DNA from: Bathynomus jamesi
Taxonomy: Eukaryota > Arthropoda > Malacostraca > Isopoda > Cirolanidae
DNA length: 64,000 bases
Assembly: GCA_023014485.1 (NCBI GenBank)
Contig: JAJOZX010006169.1
Location: 66,001 to 130,000 of the forward strand
Reading direction: 5' to 3'
Every line of letters starts with the position of its first letter. The first letter of the stretch is position 1. Under the pieces are notes generated by a model. It searched no databases and was not told the origin of the DNA. It saw only the letters and a program-made list of their open reading frames with translations. This document shows positions 31,413 through 42,006 of the stretch, one piece after another. Position numbers and translations under genes: made by a program.

Positions 31413-34400
31413 ATGCAGACCCCTGAAGAATTGTGCGTGATTTGTAAGGAGAAATTGGACAGCGGACAGGAAGTGGTTCACATCTCGTAAAAAGGAGCAG
31501 ATGGTATAAATGCATCCAGCCGCAGCCGTGGAAGCGATGTTGTTGCAACAGCTGGAATAAGTGTTCACGTTGTATGTAGGAAAAGGTTTACGGATAAAAA
31601 GACCATTGAAATAAAGAAGCGACAGACCGCAGCCGAGGCAATACCAAGGAAAAGTGCTCGTTTTCATGAATACGCATTTTCCAGTGCTACTCACTGTTTG
31701 TTTTGTGATACCTTTGTGGGCTTTTTTCCAAACACAAACCAAAATCAGAGCATGTCAAAATAAGAACTACAGAGTTTCCGAAACCATAAAAAGGTGCTGT
31801 GAAAGCCGCTGCGATGAATGGTCGTTTAATGTAAAAGCCGTCTGGAGTATTATCTTCGTGATCTTCCTGCTGCAGATTGTGTCTACCATCACACCTGCAG
31901 CGTAATTTTCGAAGTGGAAAAACATTCCTCGCGCATACTCCTCCGACGATCATGATTCGAAGAAAGGGAGACCAACTAATGAAGAGCAACACCAAGCATT
32001 CCTTCAGACCTGTGCTTACCTGGAAGAGAATGATGATGAACAACTGTTGATTGGAGACCTAATTTCCAAAATGGAGGAATATCTTCAAGGAAGTCAGAGC
32101 TCTGTCTACGAACGCAGGCACATGAAGAGAAAGCTTTTAGAACGTTACGGAGACAAGATCATAATATCAGGTGAAAGTGGGAAGGCAGATGTAGTAACAC
32201 TACGAGACAGCTAATGAAATTCTTATAGATTATCACAAAAAGTCGAAAGAATGTGATATAGATATAGAGCTACAGAAGATTTACCTAGTAGAAGCTGCTG
32301 CAAAAATAATCAGAAGTGATATCAAGTCTGTCGACTCGCCTAGAAAGATGTGTATCCATCTCCAAATGACATCACTGCAGAAAGTGCTCTTGATTACATT
32401 CCCAACAGTCTGAAATTGCTATTATCAAAAGCATTTGCGGGACAGGATGCTTCAAGAAAAATAGGTGCAATTGGGCAGAGCATTATGCAAGCAACCCATC
32501 CTAGAGGATTACTATGTCCACTACAGATCGGTTTTGTCGGTTCAGCTACACCACAAATTTAGGTCAAGTACCTTATTGACGTTCTCCATCAGCTGGGTTA
32601 CTGTTCGTCGTATGCAGAAGTAACAAGATTCGAAAGAAACGCGGCGCTGGCAAGTGGGTCTGGCTCTTTTACTGTTGATGAAAACACTGCAGTCCTTCTA
32701 GCAGCAGATAACGTCGATCATGATGTCTGCACTTTGGATGGGAAGAATACCTTTCATGGAATGGGTATGATTGCCGCAATAACTCCGAAGATCAAGATCC
32801 ACCCTTCTATTCACAGGCGTAATGTTGGTGACAATGACATTAAGAAGATTGCAACCGTTGACATTAGGGAATATAGACACGCGAGAAGCATGTTGAGGGA
32901 CATCTCATTCCGCGAACTTCCAGTACCCACTGCCACCATAAGTCGACTTAGTCTTCTCTGGCAGATATCTTCAGCAGAAAGATCAGGTCCAAGTTGGTCC
33001 GGAACAATGCAGGCAATTCACGGTGGATCAAGTGTCTCACATCCAGGTGTGGCGTCGATCACGTTCCTTCCCATCATAGATATGTCGCCAACTGACATGA
33101 CCTGCATATTTTCGACATTACTATATTTGAGCAAGATAGCACGCGATCAAAAAGTCCCATGCATTATTACCTTTGATCAGCCTTTGTTCTGGAAAGCTTC
33201 CCAAATCATCAATGAACAGAGAGACCTGCAGGACATTGTTTTAATGCTGGGATCATTTCACACTCTGATGAATCTTTTGGGAGCAGTCGGTACTCTTATG
33301 AATGGTTCAGGATTGTTGAAGTACTTCAAGAAATATACGGACCAAATGCCGTACAACACATGATGTCTGGAAAAGCTGTTTCAAGAGCGATACGTGGTCA
33401 TATGATAGTAGATTCAGCTCTTAGTACTTACTAGTCGCAGACGTTTTCCCTCGTAATGAAGATGGAACTCCTCATGACCTCCATAAGGAAGCTTGTGACC
33501 TGCTCGACGATGTTATGACCGCCAAACAATCAGTTGAGGATGTGGAATCTTCGAATGCATTGTCTCAGATTGCTACCACTTTGGATGCGAAGAAAACTGA
33601 CCTACAATCTACTTCGCAAACAATCAACTCTGGTTGGAATATCAGCGAATGATCAACATTGCACGTTCCTTGATAACAGCAGACAGAACCGGCTCGTGGG
33701 ATTTGCACTTGCAAGCTATGCTGGAGGACCATCCCCATAATTGCAGCAGCCGGACATCACAATTACCTGAAATCGATATACCTGTACCTGCAGAAAATGT
33801 TAATTTGCCTTCTGAAAATCCAGCCGTTAACAAAATGTTCCAGGAAGGTAAGTTTGTGGTAAGAAGAAGCGACAGATATGGGCCGGACTCGGCACAGACC
33901 CTGGTGATAGAACAAGTACTAATGCGTTCCCTGAAAAGCAGAGGCGGACTGACACGCGGAAGTGGATTTACAGACATCCAAAGGACAACGTGGCTCTTTT
34001 CTATGCCTCTGTTTCCACTTATAACTTAGCAATGCAGGAATACACCAGAGTTTTGTTGGAAAGTAGTGAACAGCCTAGAAATGAGGGAAGTTGACAAATC
34101 AGGGACAGTAATGACATGAAGAAAGTACTTGAACGTCTGGAATCCTTATCCCCATTCCATTCTACCTCGGGTCTCTGCAACATTGTAACAGGGCTAACTG
34201 CTGATCCTGGAGTTAACGTTCATCAATTGCATTCAATCGGTACGAACATTGTCGTAAAATGATTGGGAACAAGCCTTTACATATTCTGCCAAAAGATCTG
34301 AAAAGTGAAAACACTAGGATCTGCTTCTGCCGTTGTGATTCACTGATGCTTCAGATATAGAAGTAGATCCTGCACTACTGTTTCAGAGAATGATGACTGT

Positions 34401-35741
34401 TGCCACTGGCGGAGACTGAATCTTGAAGATGTCGTGTGTTACGAACTGTGTGCATATCCTCCTGCATTGTTCGAATCACGAAGTATCTTGAGGAAACCCG
34501 ATAAGTCTCAGCTAGCTCATGCATAATCAAATACACTGACACTTTACGCATGGAAGAAGTTCAAGAAATTCAGTGCACAGACCAGTACGTATTGGATGGT
34601 GGATCTCTACTACATCGTGTTTCCTGGCGTCAAGATGAAATATATGACAGCAATCGCCACTCATATGCCGATTTCACTCTGAAAACATATGGAAAAGCAA
34701 TCATTGTTTTGATGGCTACAGCAGCTCTCCTACGATCAAGGACATGACCCACAGAAGACGCAGCACCAAGACAAGAAAATGTGAATCTCAGTCCAAGCAT
34801 GAAGTTTTGTTGGCCAGAAGGAACACTTCTTGGCTAATGAAAACAACAAGCAAGCATTTATTTCCCTCGTAGGTGAGATGTTGAGAAGCACGGGTGTACT
34901 GTTTCACAACGCAGATGGGGATGCTGATGTGGACATCGTTCGTGCAGCAGTTTCCTCATCAGAAAAATGCAACTACAACAGTAATAGGGGAAGACACCGA
35001 CTTGCTGATTCTCCTTCTGTACCATGCCAAGGACAGTGGTTTCAAGTTGTACTATCGCAGCGATATAAGACGGGGACCATCTCCTAATCCTGTGTATGAT
35101 ATTCTCAGCACTCAATCATTGTAGGCAATGACATCTGCAGTATCTCCTGTTTGTGCATGCTTTCACGGGCTGTGATAGCACATCCAGAATTTTTTGATCG
35201 GTAAAGCCAAAGCATTCACACATGACTGAAAGGTGCTGAACTCCGTTCAGTTGCAAATACATTCTGTTCTGATTGTTGCCACACTCTGAACATTGAAGCC
35301 GCTGGAAGAAAGGCAATGCTTCTGTTGTATGGCTGCAAACACTTGAATCCACTAACGCACTACGTCATCGAATGTTAGTTGAAAAGGTAGCTACAGCTAA
35401 ATCTTTTGTTACACCCGAACGTTTGCCACCTACCGATGCGTCCACAAAGTACCACAGCTTTCGCACATACTTTCAAATACTAATCTGGAATCTACAGAAG
35501 AGAAGATCGATGCAGAACAGTGGGGTTGGTATGTAAAGAAAATTCCTACTACCCTACAGCCTGCGACAAGCCACCAGCTCCAAATTATCTACTCAACATG
35601 ATCCGCTGCTCCTGCAAGACGAAATGTGCTACTTCAAGATGTGGATGCCTGTTCACCGCTTGTGGCGAGTGCCAAATCAGTGGTTGCGATAACAACCCAA
35701 GTACCGGTAATCTATCCGATGATAGTGATGAAGAGGATTAA
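31413..35741 (+). pseudogene. large multidomain transposon gene (CXC C terminus), decayed
   Basis: Fragments in changing frames keep a constant order. The start MQTPEELCVICKEKL (31413) pairs with HVVCRKRF (near 31570) as a Cys-pair zinc motif, and a CLFCDTFV segment follows near 31697. Then come AADNVDHDVCTLDGKN (32703-32750), ITFDQPLFWKAS (33168-33203), LGSFHTLMNLLGAVGTLM (near 33250-33302), GGLTRGSGFTDIQRTTW (33943-33993), YVLDGGSLLHRVSW (34587-34628), GDADVDIV then GEDTDLLILLLYH (34919-35024), and IRCSCKTKCATSRCGCL (35599-35650, CXC-type). I recognise the layout as a widespread, multicopy, uncharacterised animal protein. Conserved D residues in DNVDH and TFDQP could be catalytic, and GDADxD/GEDTDLL resembles acidic clusters of PIN/FEN-type nucleases (both inference). 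An in-frame TAA near 31488 and many later stops and frameshifts show it is dead. AATAAA occurs near 35944. Confidence 0.7.
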
Positions 35742-36204
35742 TTTCTGTATGTTTGTGACAGGTATCACTTCTTCCTGTAATGAACATAACTTGAAACTGG
35801 GAAAAAAATAATTGTGTATTATTGATTATAAAAATCTGTAAAAAAGCTATATAACATTATATTTGCGTAATAACTGGTTGTGTTGTATATTGTTGAATTA
35901 TTTAAAACATTACAACTGAAAGAAAAGCATCAAATGTATCTCTATAAATAAAAGCGTAAATTATATATTTTTTTTTCGTAGGAAACTCCAGTCCGCGCCA
36001 TTTTCAATTTCATTTTTGGGGTGTTTCCGGGTCCAATTTTGTCGGATTTTGGATATGTTATTCGGCAATGGTTCCTGAGCTGGAAACAGTTTAGAAAGCT
36101 TCTGAACAATTTTGCCCAGGTCTAACTACAAATTGCCTGACTATAAGGCTAGTTTCACGGTAGAGCACGTATTGGAATATGGTAGATCACATATTGGAAG
36201 AGCA

Positions 36205-36222
36205 TATATATATATATATATA

Positions 36223-36255
<33 letters not shown>
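36205..36255. repeat. (TA)n microsatellite
   Basis: A TA array between the large element and the next mariner. Confidence 0.95.
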
Positions 36256-36258
<3 letters not shown>

Positions 36259-37010
36259 GGTGGGCCGTAAGTTTCCATACATAGGAAAAATTAAACGTTT
36301 GTTTTTATGTTTCAGATACCCTAAGAATATGCGTTTGACGTAAGATCTTGTTTACTGATGAAGCAAATTTTTACGTCAATGGAGAGGTTAATCGGCAAAA
36401 CATACGTTATTGGAGTAATGCTAACCCTAACTGGCTGAGTCCGACGAAGATGCAAGGTGCCGGTAAAGTGATGGTGTGGGCCGGGATATGTGGTGACAGA
36501 ATTATTGGACCAATTTTTGTCAGTGGAAATCTTAATGCCGAAAGGTATCTTAACATGTTGCAAGAAGAGATTTTCCAATCCCTGCTAAACGAGGAAGGTA
36601 ACTTCCCAGTTTACTTCCAGCAAGATGGAGCTCCACCTCATTATGGTCTTCACGTGCGTCGGTATTTGGATCAGCAGTTTCCGGATGCTTGGATTGGTCG
36701 GCGTGGTCCTGTGGAGTGGCCTCCCAGATCCCCAGATCTCACCCCCCTTGATTTCTATCTTTGGGGGCACTTGAAGGCCATGGTGTATCAGGAAAAGATA
36801 CGAGACATAAATCATCTAAAGGAACGTATCACCAACGCCATTACAAGCATAACGTCAACTGTGCTAATGCGTTCATCAACAGTGGGGAACACGTATTGAA
36901 ATGTGTTTTCAAAACAATGGCAACCATGTAGAGCATATTATATAAATAAAAATGGTTGTCCATAACAAAATGTTTATTTTTCCTATGTATGGAAACTACG
37001 GCCCACCCTG
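36256..37010 (+). mobile_element. DD41D-type Tc1/mariner, N-terminally deleted
   Basis: CAGGGTGGGCCGTAAGTTTC at the left pairs with the complement of GAAACTACGGCCCACCCTG at the right, and (TA)n flanks both sides. At 755 bp it lacks the DNA-binding half of the transposase but keeps the catalytic half. Confidence 0.92.
36348..36899 (+). CDS. DD41D transposase catalytic half
   Basis: An open frame of 183 codons covers the complete catalytic triad: [20 protein letters not shown] (first aspartate), [38 protein letters not shown] (second aspartate), and [20 protein letters not shown] (third, in PLDF). I count 41 residues between the second and third. Homology begins at LFTDEANF, and the first ATG in frame is only a proxy start. 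The helix-turn-helix domain has been deleted. A frameshift near 36870 alters the last ~25 residues. It could cleave nothing without its DNA-binding domain, but it is the best-preserved DD41D core in the window. Confidence 0.8.
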   Translation: MFTDEANFYVNGEVNRQNIRYWSNANPNWLSPTKMQGAGKVMVWAGICGDRIIGPIFVSGNLNAERYLNMLQEEIFQSLLNEEGNFPVYFQQDGAPPHYGLHVRRYLDQQFPDAWIGRRGPVEWPPRSPDLTPLDFYLWGHLKAMVYQEKIRDINHLKERITNAITSITSTVLMRSSTVGNTY

Positions 37011-37030
37011 TATATATATATATATATATA

Positions 37031-37068
<38 letters not shown>
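37011..37068. repeat. (TA)n microsatellite
   Basis: A TA array with minor interruptions, ending in CACACAC. Confidence 0.9.
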
Positions 37069-37071
<3 letters not shown>

Positions 37072-37319
37072 TTTCCTCTTATCCCGGACCCCAGACATTT
37101 TGCCGAAAATATCAACGTAACCTAACCAATTGTCAAGGGCATATAGTTGACATAACCGTATTTCTTGTATGTCCATAATGAGACTTTAAAAGATTATTAA
37201 TAATAATAACAGAAAAACCGGTGCTTTCCTGTTAGGTCAACTGTATGCCCTTGACAATTGGTTAGGTTAAGTTGTGATATTTTCGGCAAAAAGTCTGGGG
37301 TCCGGGATAACAGGAAAGT
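37069..37319. mobile_element. hAT foldback MITE, variant with TCCCGGACCCCAG ends
   Basis: ACTTTCCTCTTATCCCGGAC pairs with the complement of GTCCGGGATAACAGGAAAGT. The arms include CCAATTGTCAAGGGCATA as in the other copies. A ~70-bp non-palindromic centre separates the arms. Confidence 0.72.
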
Positions 37320-37468
37320 ACCTATATATACCCAGGTAACGTTCGAAATCGTTAACTTATGAACCTAGCTCGTTATGGGAAAAATTGAGTTACGTTTCGC
37401 ATTGGCTAAAAGTGACTAATTTTCGCTCAAAACACATTTTTTTCAATACGTTTTCTTAGACATACTTT

Positions 37469-37672
37469 GGAGCTATTGAAGAATAGGGCCCCCAGCCTTC
37501 TTTAGTTAGCTTTATAAGGCTAACTAACGAAAATATCATGACCTAACCTAACCAATCGTCAAAGGGCGTACAGTTAACCTAACGATTGGTTAGGTTAGGT
37601 CGTGATATTTTCGTTAGTTAGCCTCATAAACCTAACTAAAGAAGGCTGGGGTCCCTATTCTTCAATAGCTCC
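37469..37672. mobile_element. hAT foldback MITE with 8-bp target duplication
   Basis: The 204-bp near-perfect palindrome starts GGAGCTATTGAAGAATAGGG and ends with the complement. CATACTTT is duplicated at 37461-37468 and 37673-37680. The core is AACCAATCGTCAAAGGGCGT. Confidence 0.92.
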
Positions 37673-37680
37673 CATACTTT

Positions 37681-37945
37681 CCTTTATGCAATTATTCATG
37701 ATTATTACAAAAAAATAACAATAATATTCGCAAAACAAGGAAAATTAAGCTTACCTCGGCCGAGTGTAAACACAGACTGACGGTAGGAAAGAGCTGTGAG
37801 CGATGAACGGGGCTCCAAATTCGAATAAACGCTCGCTAACTTACGAGGCTTTTTCGTTAACTTACGAAGAAATGGGGTAAATTAAAACCTCGCCAACCTA
37901 CGAATCGCTAACTAACAGAGGGTACATATTTATACAGTATATATA
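37681..37945. other. no gene seen
   Basis: Unassigned AT-rich sequence with two CGCTAACTTACGA-like words near 37840 and 37860. Confidence 0.45.
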
Positions 37946-38451
37946 ATCTTTGGTAACCTTCGGCTTGCTTCCGCCTGAATTGGTCATTCTGACGAAGGTC
38001 AAACTTTGGATCACCTGAAGATCAGGCCCCCAACCTTCTTTAGTTAGCCTTATAAGGCTAACTAACGAAAATATCACGACTTAACCTAACCAGTCGTCAA
38101 GAGCGTACAGTTGAACTAACGATTGGTTAGGTTAAGTCGTGATATTTTCGTTAGTTAGCCTTATAAGGCTAACTAACGAAGGCTGGGGGCCCTGATCTTC
38201 AGGTGATCCCATGATCCCAAACTTTTTACTCCACCTTAGACCTACAGTTTAACGTGGAATCCGAATCCCACCAGCAGCCCAGCGTCTTAACCACTAGGCT
38301 ACCCAGGGTACCCATTTATCTACCAACCACTTTCTTTATCGTGTGGAAGGATGAACAACTGAGTTTTGCTGCGCGGCTCCTGCTGTCACCGGTCTCGATC
38401 CCGGGGACGATGGATTCTTAGTCAGCGACGCTAACCACTACACCACCGACA

Positions 38452-38460
<9 letters not shown>
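37946..38460 (-). mobile_element. tRNA-derived SINE interrupted by a foldback MITE
   Basis: On the minus strand the tRNA-like head (GGTGGTGTAGTGGTTAGCGT, near 38435-38455) and the second module (GCCTAGTGGTTAAGACGCTG, near 38282-38302) match the SINE at 17787. The tail GACCAATTCAGGCGGAAGCA is at 37968-37990. The MITE at 38008-38217 splits the 3' half. Confidence 0.78.
38008..38217. mobile_element. hAT foldback MITE in SINE, 8-bp target duplication
   Basis: GGATCACCTGAAGATCAGG pairs with the complement of CCTGATCTTCAGGTGATCC, with CATGATCC added at the right end. CAAACTTT is duplicated at 38000-38007 and 38218-38225. Removing the element restores the SINE tail as seen at 18005-18050. Confidence 0.88.
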
Positions 38461-38493
<33 letters not shown>

Positions 38494-38509
38494 TCTCGGT
38501 GGTGTAGTG

Positions 38510-38549
<40 letters not shown>
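38456..38549. repeat. (TA)n arrays around a SINE-head fragment
   Basis: Two TA arrays flank GCGTCTCGGTGGTGTAGTGG (38491-38510), a lone plus-strand SINE head. Confidence 0.9.
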
Positions 38550-38552
<3 letters not shown>

Positions 38553-39458
38553 GGCGTCCCAAAAAAATGTATACACACTTTAAATGCTTATAAAGGCAGT
38601 GTTTATTAAAATACATTTCATTTTCAAAATGTAATAGAATCTACAGACATTATTTAATTGTTTTGTCAACGCCTGTTTTCAAACTGACGTCCGTTCTGGT
38701 CCAGGCACTGCTGATAACGCGAAGCAATGGAATCGCAAACATCACGAAACATTTCGTTTGGTATTTGTGTGCATTCTCGTTCAATGGCTGCTCTCAATTC
38801 AGCGACTGTTGCAGGTTTTATAGCGTAGACTTTGTCTTTTAAGTATCCCCATAAAAAAAAGTCTAGTGGTGTGAGGTCTGGTGAACGCGGAGGGTATTCT
38901 ACGAAACCCCTTCGTCCAATCCACATCCACATCGTGCCAAGTACCACTCGCAATACTCCACTCTTCGGTCCGGATCATCATCTTCATTAATAGCATGGAC
39001 TAATCTTGGAATGTAACTTTTCCATTGACAGCGCTTCAAAATGCGTTGGACAGACGATTCTGAAATTCCTACCTCACGACTCGCTTGCCGCACAGATTTT
39101 CTTGGACTTTGGTGATACGTTTCCAGTACTCTTTCTTGCTTTGTGGGGCTTGTCGATGTCCGTGGTCTTCCGGAACGCTTCTTGTGGACATTCTGAACAG
39201 TTCCATCGGCTTCAAACTTATCTCTAATTCGAGTGATGGTAAGTCGCGTTGGTGGATCTGTTTGAAACTCCCTCCTAAACTGTCTTTGCACTTCAACTGC
39301 GTTTTCACACTTCCAGTAGCATTTTAGAATGAATTTCCTTTGTTCAAAGCTTAGTCTGACTGCCATTATTAATTCTAATGGGTTTAACTTGGAAAGAAAG
39401 AAACATCAATTGAGCTATCAGCTGTTAAAGTGTGTATACATTTTTTTGGGACGCCCTG
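38550..39458 (-). mobile_element. DD41D-type deletion derivative, copy B, complete ends
   Basis: The 909-bp element has CAGGGCGTCCCAAAAAAATG at the left and its complement CATTTTTTTGGGACGCCCTG at the right, flanked by TA inside TA repeat. It is nearly identical to 2080-2960, including the internal deletion junction (CCACATCCACATCGTGCCAA). Confidence 0.93.
38666..39366 (-). pseudogene. DD41D transposase with internally deleted catalytic core
   Basis: From the ATG at 39366 an open frame of 155 codons encodes two helix-turn-helix units: [20 protein letters not shown], then [20 protein letters not shown]. It ends [27 protein letters not shown] at the deletion. The last third of the protein resumes at about 38940 in another frame as [40 protein letters not shown] and QCLDQNGRQFENRR, with the third aspartate. 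The first two aspartates are gone. It could bind its ends, and might act as a repressor, but could not cut (inference). Confidence 0.85.
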
Positions 39459-39486
39459 TATATATATGTGTGTGTGTGTGTGTATG
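39459..39486. repeat. (TA)n(TG)n microsatellite
   Basis: Short TA then TG runs. Confidence 0.85.
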
Positions 39487-39527
39487 TTTTTTGACATCAC
39501 TGTTTTTTACGAAGAACCACTCCACTC

Positions 39528-39719
39528 CTACACCCATTCAGGGTACGAGCAGCTTGCAGCATCATTACCAAGTGCATAGAGGGTCAATGTGCTTTCTGTT
39601 ATCATAATCCGATGTGCTGTCAAATTGCTGATCATATCCTTTCTTGTGTCATTAATCTGCATTACAGACACCCCTGGCTTTATAGATCTTGATACATAAT
39701 TCATCAGGAGCTGATGCAA
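39528..39719 (-). pseudogene. unrecognised coding-like fragment
   Basis: The minus strand is open for 63 codons (MHQLLMNYVSRSIKPGVSVM, then INDTRKDMISNLTAHRIMIT, ending CSYPEWV). Composition is that of a real protein, without low complexity. I cannot name the family. It lies between a mariner and a LINE fragment and is probably from another element. Confidence 0.35.
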
Positions 39720-39753
39720 CGCAAGTTTGTTTTCTCGCGAAATATATATATAC

Positions 39754-40340
39754 CCCGTAACCTCGTAGCATTTCCGTGCGTTGGTCTCGCTTCACACGTA
39801 GGTCAAGCTGGTGGCTCCGCCTCTAGGCCTGGCTTGGTGAACGAGCGAGTTGCTCTCTTGCGGTCTCCACCGCACATAGCCAGGTACACCGGCTCATCTC
39901 GTACCGTCCCGAGCCAGGCATCTAGTCTTCTTTTGAAGACTTCAACTTTGACCCCTGTAACGTTCCTGAGATCCTTTGGAACCTGGTTAAAAAGTCTTGG
40001 CCCCCTGACAACCAAGCTATTTTCCTTCAGTGTTGAAGAGGTCTCTTGTCGGGCCTTTAATTTGGGGACACTACACATTCTGCCTTTCCTATTTTCCAGC
40101 GTTGTTTGAATGGTAATTGGGTTTAGTTTGAGGTTTGGTACCAGTTTTTCGATCATTTTCCATATGTAGATTATGGTGTACCTCTCTCTTCTTCTTTCCA
40201 GGGAATACAATTTTAGTTTACGTAGTCTTTCCCCGTAAATGAGTTCTTTGCAGCCATCATTCTTCGCTGTGAATTGTCTCTGAAGTTCTTCTAGTTTATT
40301 AATTTTTTCTTTTTTATATGGAGACGTCAAGACTGACAAT
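39754..40340 (-). pseudogene. CR1/L2-like LINE, end of RT and C-terminal domain
   Basis: The minus strand is open for about 178 codons: SVLTSPYKKEKINKLEELQR, LKLYSLERRRERYTIIYIWK, NSLVVRGPRLFNQVPKDLRN and VEVFKRRLDAWLGTVRDEP. It overlaps in homology both halves of the split LINE at 19895-24345 and proves their continuity. It is 5'-truncated at TA repeat. The frame is open but the element is only the last ~15% of ORF2. Confidence 0.82.
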
Positions 40341-40456
40341 ATATATAGTGTATATATGATATATAATATATATATATATATATATAGTATATATATATAT
40401 TATATATATATATATATAGTATATATATATATATATATATACACTCTGTGTGTATA
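40341..40456. repeat. (TA)n compound array
   Basis: Interrupted TA arrays with GTATA punctuation. Confidence 0.95.
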
Positions 40457-40458
40457 TA

Positions 40459-41449
40459 CGAGGGCGGTTCAAATAAATGAAAATTAAAGATTCAAGCAAG
40501 CATGTAGCCTACTTTTTTTAATTAGACTTAAGAACATAAAAATCTGAGACGAATTTGAGTGGAATCCGAGAGTATTTACTCGGTGCTCAAGCATTAGAAT
40601 ATGTACAGTGGGTGAATTGGATAAATAACATTTAGACGACCAATGAATTCGCACAGTATAACGTTCAGTGATGACACAAATGCATTGATTCACCTTAATA
40701 TCATACATGAAATCTAGTCGCTTGAACATTTACCGGTGGCCAATGTCGACTTATTCTGGTCAGGAAATTAGTGCCGGTGCATTTCCACTACGTGTAAAAG
40801 GAACTGCTTTGAGTCTCGGCTTTGGTAATGGTTGCATTGAAATTCTTTATCATGGACACGCCCCTTTCAGCGTTGTCGTTGATAACACTGAATCTTTACA
40901 TGGATAGGAGGGATCGTCTATCGTCTTGGTGAATTTTCCACTCATCAGGAAATGTCCTAAGAACCCTCGGATGATCTTGAAAGTATCAAATAACTTGAAT
41001 GACGCCGAATCGACAAAGTCTGCAAAGTCTGAGAGATCCATCCTCTCTACTGAAATGTTTCCTTTGTATTTTCTCCGATCTTTCATTAGTGTTCCTCTCT
41101 GTAATAAATTTGCTGCCTCAACCATTTTCATCTTTTTTTTCCGACGAGGTTTCAAACGAAACCAAACCAAACCAGGAGGAGATTGTAGACACCAATCGAC
41201 CAGGGAAGTACTCTAGGGGGGGACGTTAGGCAGGAGACAGGGAATGCTGGAACTCCCGTTTCTCCTGTCATACGACAAATCAGCAATCTAGGAGTAATCG
41301 AACATGAGCTTGAGCACCGACTAAAAGTTTTGCTACCAAGTAGAAATTTGCCATGAAGGTTTTTGTAAACAAGTAGAATTAAAAAATCCACATGCTCAGT
41401 GACTTACCTGCAATCAAATTTTTCACCCCTATTACATGAACCGCCCTAA
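40459..41449. mobile_element. TA-flanked element with unidentified 1-kb interior
   Basis: CGAGGGCGGTTCAAATAAAT on the left pairs with the complement of ATTACATGAACCGCCCTAA on the right, in TA-rich flanks. The interior contains a minus-strand 106-codon ORF (40850-41170; MVEAANLLQRGTLMKDRRKY, GNISVERMDLSDFADFVDSA) that I do not recognise. Not a typical transposase. The termini suggest a mariner-type non-autonomous element with captured or very diverged sequence. Confidence 0.55.
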
Positions 41450-41520
41450 TATATATACTGTATATATTCTCAATCTTGATATAAATATTTTCAGTCTTGA
41501 TATACATATTTCTTGATATA

Positions 41521-41521
<1 letters not shown>

Positions 41522-41561
<40 letters not shown>

Positions 41562-41562
41562 A

Positions 41563-41595
<33 letters not shown>
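41522..41595. repeat. (GT)n(TA)n microsatellite
   Basis: A GT run and then TA runs. Confidence 0.95.
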
Positions 41596-41639
41596 CACTG
41601 TATAAGCTGTTAATCGGGCCATCCTTAATGAACTTTAAT

Positions 41640-41941
41640 TAAATTTTAAATAAAAAAGGTGGTCCATAAAGGTTGCATTGTTTCATCTGAAAATATTTAT
41701 TTAAGAGTGAATGTTTCCGAGTTTGGTCCATTCTCTTGACTAAAATCTTTTTATCAAAATTGAGTTACGATTCGAATTAGAAACAGATAAAAACATATAT
41801 ATATTTATGTTTTTATCTGTTCTTGATACGAATTGTAACTCAACTGATAAAATGGGCCAAGGTCCGAAATGGTCACTTAAATAAATGTTTTCACATGAAA
41901 TATTGCAACCTTTATGTACCACCTTGTTTTTATTTGAAATT
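41640..41941. mobile_element. foldback element, ~140-bp arms
   Basis: AAAAAAGGTGGTCCATAAAG mirrors TTTATGTACCACCTTGTTTT. The arms meet at AACAGATAAAAACATA/TATGTTTTTATCTGTT near 41800. No coding content. Confidence 0.75.
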
Positions 41942-41949
41942 ATATACGA

Positions 41950-41950
<1 letters not shown>

Positions 41951-42003
<53 letters not shown>
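41951..42003. repeat. (GT)n(TA)n microsatellite
   Basis: Mostly a TA array. Confidence 0.95.

Positions 42004-42006
<3 letters not shown>

Larger units (their letters stand above)
30647..36204 (+). mobile_element. large long-TIR DNA transposon, superfamily unassigned
   Basis: Two inverted segments bracket a single decayed gene. The left inner arm (30822-31013) reads CAAAATTG(C)TTCAGAAGCTTTC, AACTGTTTCCAGCTCAGGAA and CAGTTTCCTACGAAA. The right inner arm (35975-36150) is its complement at most positions. The outer parts share TGCTCTTCCAATATGTG, CTCTACC and GAAACT modules, though rearranged. A hAT foldback MITE is inserted in the left arm. The arms total about 180 bp each (plus the outer modules) and have diverged by small indels. 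A clean target duplication is not visible, so the outermost bases are uncertain. The CXC motif and long open transposase-like gene are reminiscent of KDZ-type transposons, but that link is only a guess. Confidence 0.72.
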
